From Asterias amurensis (taxonomy: Eukaryota; Echinodermata; Asteroidea; Forcipulatida; Asteriidae), in contig NC_092653.1 in the NCBI RefSeq assembly GCF_032118995.1, positions 22,339,202 through 22,403,201 on the forward strand: a stretch of 64,000 nucleotides of DNA, given 5' to 3'. Shown here one piece after another: positions 56,942 through 64,000 of this stretch. The notes under the pieces were generated by a model, which was given only the letters and a program-made list of their open reading frames with translations, ran no database searches and was not told the DNA's origin. Position 1 is the stretch's first letter. Each line of letters begins with the position of its first letter. The translations under genes were made by a program, and so were the position numbers.

Positions 56942-57113
56942 AGGGGTCGATTTCACAAAGAGTTAGGACTCGTCTTATCTCGAGTTAGGACGAGTAACTC
57001 GTCCTAACTTAGGATTAATCTTAAGGTCTGCATGCAATAGAGTGCATGGTTGGGACTCGTCCTAAGTCCTAAGATTAATCTTAAGTTAGGAAGAGTTTTG
57101 TGAAATCGGCAGC
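56942..57113. repeat. Fold-back element family B (B5)
   Basis: ggggtcgatttcacaaag / tttgtgaaatcggcagc, inserted in SINE I3. Confidence 0.85.
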
Positions 57114-57118
57114 AGTGC

Positions 57119-57486
57119 TTAAAGACACTGGACACCTTTAGTAATTGTCTCACTCGGTGTATCTCAACATTTTGTTACGCACAAAATAGACCTAACAAAC
57201 CTGTGAAAATTTGAACTCAATTGGTCTCGAAGTTTGGAGATAATAATGGAAGAAAAAACACCCTTGTCACACGAAGTTGGACCTCAAAATCTAACTCTGA
57301 GGTCTCGGAATCAAATTCAAATATTTTAGTGGAAAATTGCTTCTTTCTTGAAAACTATGTTCCTTCAGATGGAGCCATTTCTCACAATGTTTTATACTAT
57401 CAACCACTCCCCATTACTCGTTACCAAGAAATGTTTTGTGCTAATAATTATTTTGAGTCATTACCAATAGTGTCCACTGCCTTTAA
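57119..57486 (-). mobile_element. TTAA MITE family A (A14)
   Basis: TTAA at both ends, inserted at the TTAA of cagtgcttaatacac in SINE I3. Confidence 0.9.
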
Positions 57487-57651
57487 TACACATCGGTGTA
57501 TATGGTTAAACCAAAATATTATTCCTAATCCCTGATGCAAATTTAACATCTATTAAACATGTTAAAAGAAGAAGAATTTGTTGTTGAAATGCCATGATAC
57601 AGTTCTTAAATTAACATATTTTTTTTGTTTTGGTGCATTTTCTTGTTTCAG

Positions 57652-57732
57652 AACAATCGTCCTGAAGGGTATGGGAAGCTTGTCTACAGGTACTGTCAAC
57701 TACTGGTCTTCAGACTCGAGTTCCATAAAAAG
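57652..57732 (+). CDS. HIP1R: HIP1/HIP1R, exon 5
   Basis: 27 codons ending YGKLVYRYCQLLVFRLEFHKK, matching YGQLVNVYTKLLLTKISFHLK of HIP1R (an ANTH helix). Acceptor cttgtttcag, donor aaag|gtaatt, phase 0 both ends. Confidence 0.9.
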
Positions 57733-58154
57733 GTAATTATAGTTTACCTGACCGTGTAAATAGTTGAGGAGTCACAATAAATCAAGGTCAGGTGGGTGAC
57801 CTGATGACACAGAGGTCACCTTGAATTATAAAGGTCAAGTTGGCATAGTATGACTACTACATTGTAAGTAGTCATAGATACAGGAAAACACCTACATGTA
57901 AGCCTCCCTTGGGTTTTAAATTTGGTGTATCTGCAACTCTCTCCCACGCACTTAAGGATAGGTTCTTAAGAATCTTAACCTCGCTAATAATTTTGTATGT
58001 CAATGACAACCACAAGTTTGACAAGTTCTTAAAGAACAAATCTGCACAGAAAAGTAGATGTACTACAAACTGTACACTGTACAGTGTTATCACAAACTGA
58101 AATGCCTCACCAATTGCCCTTAAAAAAAACCCACAATATTGATCCTATCCCATA
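57733..58154. other. Unassigned intron
   Basis: No recognised content. Confidence 0.4.
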
Positions 58155-58252
58155 GTTTTATACTATCAACAGCTCTCTATTACTCGTTACCAAGTAAGGT
58201 TTTATGCTAATAATTATTTTGAGTAATTACCAATAGTATCCACTGCCTTTAA
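58155..58252 (-). mobile_element. TTAA MITE family A (A15), truncated
   Basis: Only the right 98 bp, ending taccaatagtatccactgcc and TTAA. Confidence 0.8.
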
Positions 58253-58283
58253 GGGTCATCAGTATTTTATATTTAATTTGCAG

Positions 58284-58366
58284 CATCCTTTAATGCCAGG
58301 AGATCTCAAGTTGCCGTCTCCAGAAAGTGACTTGGAGAAAATGGCGCAGAATGACATCAACAACTT
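58284..58366 (+). CDS. HIP1R: HIP1/HIP1R, exon 6
   Basis: Encodes HPLMPGDLKL and then DLEKMAQNDINN, matching HPQFPAGLEV and LEKAAGTDVNN of HIP1R. Acceptor aatttgcag, donor ctt|gtaagt, phase 2. A truncated family A MITE ends 31 bp before the exon. Confidence 0.9.
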
Positions 58367-58424
58367 GTAAGTTATGGAAACTCTTAAAAAAGAGCTTATG
58401 AAGTTTGTCAATTGACTCAATGAT

Positions 58425-58784
58425 TTAAAGCCATTATACACTTTCGGAACAGACAAAAAATAAAATTTCATAGATTTACAAATAACTTGCAGGGTTTACA
58501 GAAGGTAATGGTGAAAGACTTCTCTTGAAATATTATTCCATGAAATGCTTTACTTTTTGAGAGACTATTAAAACAATTATAAATTCTCGTTGTCGTGAAT
58601 TACGGGTTAATTTTAAATACATGTCATGACACGGCGAAATGTGCGAAAACAAGGGTGGGTTTTCCCGTTATTTTCTCCCAACTCCGTTGACCGGTTCAGG
58701 TTTTTAAAATTTTATATCAGTTGTGATACACGAAGTGTGGGCATTTGGACAATACTGTTTACCGAAAGTGTCCAATGGCTTTAA
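58425..58784 (-). mobile_element. TTAA MITE family C (C3)
   Basis: TTAA at both ends; central palindrome decayed (attctcgttgtcgtgaatt). Confidence 0.85.
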
Positions 58785-58794
58785 TATGTTACAT

Positions 58795-59290
58795 TTGCAT
58801 GGGGGATAAAGAATATTAATTTTGTTTTTAACCATATGTGACCCGCTCTGTGAAAATGAGTCACAGTTATATGCATGGCTGGAAAGAACACATCAGCAGC
58901 AGTAATTTGGTATATGTCTAAGCTTTGGGGTGCATCGCGTTGCTGAGTTACTCCCATTTGAAATTAGGCATTACACCATATTTTGTGAAAACGAATTACA
59001 AGTAAAATGATATTTTAAACTACCATTTCGTGCAAAAGGATACAAATTAGACATAAGTATGACCACAAAACTGTTGTATTCATAGCTTTATTGCCTTAAA
59101 GTAAGTGTTCTAAAGGTTAACCATGCAACTATAGATCTTAAAAAGGAAAAACAAATATATATAAAAATGTGACTCATTTTCACAGAGTGGGTCACATAAT
59201 ATATGTACACCAATGTGTGTAAGCACTGTATACTCGGTACTTTTCAGAGTTGTGTGAAAAAAATCACAGGCATACAGTATGAGTCAATGA
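58795..59290 (-). mobile_element. SINE I fragment (I6) carrying a MITE
   Basis: SINE I sequence on both sides (aagaatattaattttgtttt and aagcactgtatactcggtac). The MITE is 58838-59195 with 27-bp inverted ends differing at one base: gtgacccgctctgtg... / ...cacagagtgggtcac. Confidence 0.8.
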
Positions 59291-59560
59291 TGCCCTTCAT
59301 TTACACTGACTCTTTTAAGTGTGGGATTCCAACTGGAAGTGTTTGTTTTTTGTCATACAGTCATGTATTTGTGATGTTGACTCCAGTGTACGGGTGTACA
59401 TTTCACCATTTGTGATGCGACCAAGCTAAATGAGTCATTTGTAAAAAAATATCAGTAAAGAGAAGCGAGCCCCAACAGTGAACAGGGGTGAAAAAGAAAT
59501 TTAAATGGCAAAAGAAATCATACGTTATATTGACAACTTCCTTCCTGGTAAATAACAGAA
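59291..59560. other. Unassigned intron
   Basis: No recognised content. Confidence 0.4.
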
Positions 59561-59963
59561 ATAATAATAATAATCTTACATAGCGCACATGTCCATCACA
59601 CAGTGACGCTCCTGGTGCTTACAGTATTTCCTGCCAGATGTGGGACTACGTTTGAAATATGAGACCTAATTCTGATAGCACCATGTAATGTTTTACAAGG
59701 TGCTGTGGCCCAATTTGCTGCCGATCGGACCAGGAACACCGGGGTGCACCCCTTCTCTTTTCGATAAGTGCACTGGGTTCTTTTACATCATTACATAACA
59801 CTTGGGACCAACGGCTTAACAACCCATCCGAAGGACGAAGCAATGGTTTAGTGTCTTGCTTAAGGACACAAGCGTCACGGCTGGGGATTCGAACCCACAC
59901 CCTACTGATCAGAAACACCAGAGTTTGAATTCGGTGCTCTTAACCGCTCGGCTACGACACTTT
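59561..59963 (-). mobile_element. tRNA-headed SINE family S (S4)
   Basis: Tail aataataataataat, body ccgaaggacgaagcaatgg, B-box ggggattcgaaccc. Confidence 0.82.
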
Positions 59964-60284
59964 CACAAGAAAGGGGTTCAAATTAGCACTGAAAGAATAT
60001 GTGCCATTACAATGTATGTTCAATATTAACAACTCGACTTAAGACTCCTTTTTCTCAGTTTCAATCTCTTGTATCTCTTGGTGTATCGACTTTCACAACT
60101 TTTGAACCAAAGATGGTATCAACATGGGGTTCTAACAGCATTAAAGCATGTCCACGACAACAAAATCATTAAGTCGACAAACGACTCATTTTGCTTGGTC
60201 GCATCACATTTCTGTATATATGTAGTTTTGTGGAGAACCTATCCAGTCGGGACGAGTACAAATATTTTCTGGTTTTGTTCTCAG

Positions 60285-60346
60285 TTTCCAGATGTCAGTT
60301 GAGATATTTGACCACCTGGATGCCTTGATAGCCCTACAAGAAGCAA
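60285..60346 (+). CDS. HIP1R: HIP1/HIP1R, exon 7
   Basis: Completes Phe and encodes FQMSVEIFDHLDALIALQEA, matching FQLTVEMFDYMDCELKLSES of HIP1R. Acceptor tgttctcag, donor gcaa|gtaagt, phase 1. A fold-back element starts about 11 bp after the donor. Confidence 0.9.
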
Positions 60347-60357
60347 GTAAGTGCACC

Positions 60358-60534
60358 AGCCGTCGATTTCACCAAACTCTTCCTCACTTAGGATTAATCT
60401 TAGGACTTGGGATGAGCTCAGTTCCGTGTCCGAAGACGTACATGTAGGATGCATTGAACCCATCCTAAGTTAGGACGGGTTACTCGTCCTAACTCGAGTT
60501 AGGATTAATCCTAGCATTTCGTGAAATCGGCTGC
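60358..60534. repeat. Fold-back element family B (B6)
   Basis: agccgtcgatttcacc / gtgaaatcggctgc, starting 11 bp after the exon 7 donor. Confidence 0.83.
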
Positions 60535-60600
60535 AAGATCTTACAAGCTGGCCATAAAATCATTCACTGTCAATCACAGCTATTTTCACTAATTCTTCAC

Positions 60601-60891
60601 ATTAATAATAATAGTAATAATAGTGGCTTATTATATAGCGTGCATGTCCGTCACTCAGTGACGCTCCAGGTGCCTACAGTATTTCCTGCATGATGTGGGA
60701 CGACGTTTGAATTATGAGACCTTATCATTTATAGCAACATGTACTGTTTTACAAGGTGCTGTGGCGCAATTTGCTGTCGATCAGACCAGGAACACCAAAG
60801 CAAACCCCTTCTCTCTTCGATAAGTGCACTGGGTTCTTTTACATGCAACACATGTAGGACCATCGGCTTTACGTCCCATCTGTAGGACTTT
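60601..60891 (-). mobile_element. SINE family S (S5), head lost
   Basis: Tail and body as S4; ends before the tRNA-like head. Confidence 0.77.
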
Positions 60892-60953
60892 CTAAGTACT
60901 CCAATGACTAGCAGTACTGCTGGACTCTAAGTACAGCACTCCATACATCAAAA

Positions 60954-61320
60954 TTAAAGCCATTGGACACTTTCGGTAAACAGTATTGTCACAAGGCCCA
61001 CACTTCGTGTATTACAACTTATATATAAAATAACAAACCTGTGGAAATTTAGGCTCAATCGGTCATCGGAGTCGGGAGAAAATAACCCAACCTTGTTTCT
61101 GCACGTTTCGTCGGTCATGACATGTGTTTAAAATAAGTCCATAGTTCTCTTTATCGAGAATTGCTAATTGTTTTAATGTTTTCTCAAAAAGTAAAGCATT
61201 TCATGGAATAATATTTCAAGGGAAGTCTTTCACCATGACCTTCTGTAAACCCTGTAAAATAATTGGAAATCTGTGATTTTTTTTTTTTTTTCCTGTTCCA
61301 AAACTGTATAATGGCTTTAA
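60954..61320 (+). mobile_element. TTAA MITE family C (C4)
   Basis: TTAA at both ends; right inverted end degraded (ctgtataatggct). Confidence 0.85.
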
Positions 61321-61754
61321 CACAGGTTAGTGTAAGGTTCAAAATAATATTCTGTCTATAATTGTAAAAAGTAGTTGTTCAAATAGGTTGTTAGTTTTGT
61401 GCATTGCTCTCCATAATGCAGCCATTTTCTGATGGAGGATTCCGTGTAAATAAAAGTTTAATATCAAGACAGGTACTCTAGAGTTGCACTGAATACAAAT
61501 ATTTCATGAAGTTCATGTCAAAATCAACATCTAAAACAGTTCAGAGCGACTGGACGCGCTGGAAGTCAAAAGATTGACTGTCGCAGTCATTCAGCATGAC
61601 TCTGGAGCGTCTTGGTTTCAGACGTTCATTTTGTCATGTGTTGTCTGTTGGTTTGCCCTCAAAAGTGGCCAAGATTTACCTTTTGATCAGTTCCTAACTG
61701 ATCTTCTTTCCTAACTAACCCCTTTTGAAAGTTGTTGTCTTTGCTAATTTTCAG
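61321..61754. other. Unassigned intron
   Basis: No recognised content. Confidence 0.4.
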
Positions 61755-61895
61755 TTTTTAGCACCTTCAACTTGGCTCGTAGTATGTCCGTGGCTCCTGC
61801 AGGACAGTGTCGTCTTGCGCCTCTCATCCAAGTTATCTTAGACAGCGGTCTGCTCTATGACTATAGTGTCAGACTTCTCTTCAAACTTCACGCAT
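61755..61895 (+). CDS. HIP1R: HIP1/HIP1R, exon 8
   Basis: Encodes FSTFNLARSMSVAPAGQCRL and then APLIQVILDSG and VRLLFKLHA, among the most conserved ANTH blocks (HIP1R GQCRLAPLIQVIQD and VKLLFKLHS). Acceptor attttcag, donor gcat|gtaagt, phase 1. Confidence 0.94.
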
Positions 61896-61973
61896 GTAAG
61901 TCACAATCAATTATGCATGATAAAATTATATAGTTTAGGGATAAAGAAAATTGTTTGTGTTTTACCAACTAGA

Positions 61974-62490
61974 AGCCAGTGGCCGAGCGGTCTAGTTCAC
62001 CGGACCCAAGCTCTGGTGTTATCAGCAGCAGAGTGTGGGTTCGAATCCTGGTCATGACACTTGTGCCCTTGAGCAAGGCACTTAAAGGCAGTGGACACTA
62101 TTGGTAATTACTCGAAATAATTATTAGCAGAAAACCTTACTCTGTAACGAGTAATGGGAAGAGGTTTGTGGTGCAAAACATTGTGAGAAACAGCTCCCTC
62201 TGCAGTGGAGTAGTTTTCGAGAAAGAAGTAATTTTCTACGAATTTGATTTCGAGACCTCAAATTCTAAATTTGAGGTCTCGAAATCAAGCATCTGAAAGC
62301 ACTTAACTTCGTGTGACAAGGGTGATTTTTTCTTTCATAGTTATCTCGCAACTCCGACGACCAATCAAGTTCAAATTTTCACAGGTTTGTTATTTTATGC
62401 ATAGTGTTGAGATACAGCAAGTAAGAAGACTGGTCTTTGACAATTACCAATAGTGTCCAGTGTCTTTAAACATAATTGCTTCGTAAAAAG
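61974..62490 (+). mobile_element. SINE S (S6) interrupted by MITE A16
   Basis: SINE head gtggccgagcggtctagttc and gggttcgaatcctgg to 62081, resuming acataattgcttcgt at 62470. Confidence 0.8.
62082..62469 (+). mobile_element. TTAA MITE family A (A16)
   Basis: Full-length 388-bp copy with TTAA at both ends and a near-perfect central palindrome (gagacctcaaattctaaatt...gaggtctcg), inside SINE S6. Confidence 0.92.
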
Positions 62491-62709
62491 TTGGTTAGGA
62501 AGTGTTTTCTGCTAAGGACTGTGAAGGGGATAATCCTATTTCAGCCCCAGGAGAAGGTGGCAAAAAGATATCACTTTTTATCCGAAACAATTTGAATCTG
62601 AGAAGCTTAATTGTTCCAGATTTTTCAGCAATAGCTCAAAAACACTACCACCTTTTGAAATAATGTTTTGCAGGTCAGTTTTATGGTATGCAGGTGATAG
62701 TCTTCCTAC

Positions 62710-62996
62710 TTAAAGAGAAGGTACTTGTTTGGTAATTACTCAAAACAAATATTAACTTAAACTTGGTAACGAGCATTGGAGAGCTGTTGATAGTATAAAA
62801 CATTGTGAGAAACGGCTCCCTCTGAAGTAGCATAGATTTTGAGAAAGAAGTAATTTCTCATTAAAATAATAAAAGACTTCTAGCCAGAAGTCTTTTATTC
62901 CTATCTGAAAGCACACAAATCCGTCCAACAAGGGTGTTTTTTCTCTCATCATTTTCTCGCAGTTTTGATGACCAATAACGTATACTATCCCTTTAA
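62710..62996 (+). mobile_element. TTAA MITE family A variant (A17), internally deleted
   Basis: TTAA at both ends, central palindrome aaagacttctagccagaagt; most of the right half is missing. Confidence 0.82.
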
Positions 62997-63018
62997 CTCT
63001 CATTGATTTCTACTATAG

Positions 63019-63152
63019 GTTTGCCAGCAGACACACTTGATGGTCATCGAACACGTTTTGTCAAGCAGTTCCGAACACTCAAGTCCTTCTTCCAAACCTC
63101 CAGCAATCTTATGTACTTCCAAAATCTCATTCAAGTGCCTAGCCTACCTGAT
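63019..63152 (+). CDS. HIP1R: HIP1/HIP1R, exon 9 (last in window)
   Basis: Completes Cys and encodes LPADTLDGHRTRFVKQF, then FFQTSSNLMYF and LIQVPSLPD, matching CLPADTLQGHRDRF and IQIPRLPEGPP of HIP1R. This is the end of the ANTH fold. Acceptor tactatag, donor gat|gtaagt, phase 0; the next exon is outside the window. A truncated family A MITE ends about 22 bp before the acceptor. Confidence 0.94.
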
Positions 63153-64000
63153 GTAAGTTAGTTTTCTTATCAACTTAATAATATGTAGTAGTGTACACAC
63201 CATAGGTCTGTCTGTGTAGCACAGAATTAAAAATGCCTGTGGTTATTTTCTTTAGCTGTGTGGACCAGAGCCCAATTTTATTGATTTGCTTAAACAGCTA
63301 CCTGAAATTTTGATATGTGTACACTTCTGAACTTTTCGTAATTATCGAGTAAAAAATCAGGCCCCTACCTAAAGGTTTTTTGAAAAACTAAAAACACTTC
63401 TGCCGTTGAGAGCGGGCGTCAAAGGACAATGCCGCTGACGTCATTTGTGGGAGTTTGCTTTGTTATACATCCACGCTGCAACAAAGCGGCTTTATCTACT
63501 TATGACGTTTTGAGAGTGATTACGTAACGGGGCTTTTCGCAAATCTCGCAGAAAAGCTCTGGACAAGGGCATACAAAATGATTGTTTTTTTATACAATTG
63601 AAACATTTTTATAATCATATGACTCGATTTCCTTATTCATCGAAAACATTTTAAGTGGAATTCAGCAAAGTTCACGACTTGACATTTTTGTTCAAGCAGG
63701 TCTTTAATAATACAAGGCATTTATATGGCGTTCTACAAAGAACACAGCTCTCACAATCAACACCAGATTTAAATATAAAGAAATGAAGAAAATGCATGAA
63801 AACGAACATTTCCTGATAGAACACAGCAGCTTGTTTCTTAATTCCGGGTAACAACAAAGAATGAAGTGTCCCCAGCCCTCTTGTTGGAGCGCAGAACAAA
63901 TAGGAAAAGTAGTAAAGCAAAACATTGTGCTTTATGGTTAAAAGCCAACGTACTAAGTCACATTGAACATCTGTGACCAGTCTCTGCCAATAGACCCACT
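63153..64000. other. HIP1/HIP1R intron 9, unassigned
   Basis: No exon or classified repeat seen. The sequence 63340-63560 is GC-richer than its surroundings and may be an uncharacterised repeat. Confidence 0.4.

Larger units (their letters stand above)
56821..57550 (+). mobile_element. SINE I (I3) split by two nested insertions
   Basis: Head tctcggtggtctagttgg and B-box at 56821-56943; middle cagtgcttaa around 57114-57122; 3' part tacacatcggtgtatatgg from 57487. Fold-back B5 and MITE A14 occupy the gaps. Confidence 0.85.

Overview
The window is eukaryotic, intron-rich DNA packed with short non-autonomous transposons. I read it as an invertebrate deuterostome, most likely an echinoderm and plausibly a sea star. 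The reasons are single-copy genes that resemble vertebrate ones but are not split into vertebrate paralogue pairs, a protein of the ApaH-like phosphatase type, and dense TTAA-flanked MITEs with tRNA-headed SINEs. The species cannot be fixed from sequence alone.

Four genes lie on the + strand. (1) Positions 1-17156 hold the 3' part of a ZNRF3/RNF43 transmembrane E3 ubiquitin ligase. Five exons are visible, covering the membrane span, linker, RING-H2 domain, long cytoplasmic tail and stop. The ectodomain exons lie upstream of the window. (2) 26591-27418 is one uninterrupted ORF for an ApaH-like metallophosphoesterase (ALPH type), probably preceded by a noncoding 5' exon. (3) 28583-32972 is a complete four-exon TMEM17 gene for a ciliary transition-zone membrane protein. 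A decayed duplicate of its last coding stretch lies just after the stop codon. (4) From 36435 to the window end are the first nine exons of a HIP1/HIP1R gene. They encode an essentially complete ANTH domain; the coiled coil and THATCH domain must lie downstream. Exon phases agree at every junction in the three spliced genes.

The rest is introns and spacers filled with repeats: several TTAA-flanked MITE families (labelled A, C, D, P, Q, R here), fold-back elements (B, E, F, J and singletons), two hAT-like elements, tRNA-headed SINEs (S/T, I, K, O), a retro-element with target duplications (G), LINE reverse-transcriptase remnants and a four-unit 120-bp tandem array. Many are nested, so the window itself contains filled and empty copies of the same insertion site. 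That shows TTAA as the target for two of the MITE families. Families A, C, P and Q share diverged flanking modules, and each family has a different short palindrome at its centre. This is the most unusual structure I found.

The genes act in unrelated processes: Wnt receptor turnover, nucleotide or RNA-cap phosphohydrolysis, cilium gating and clathrin-actin coupling. I see no operon-like logic. ALPH and TMEM17 are only about 1.2 kb apart.
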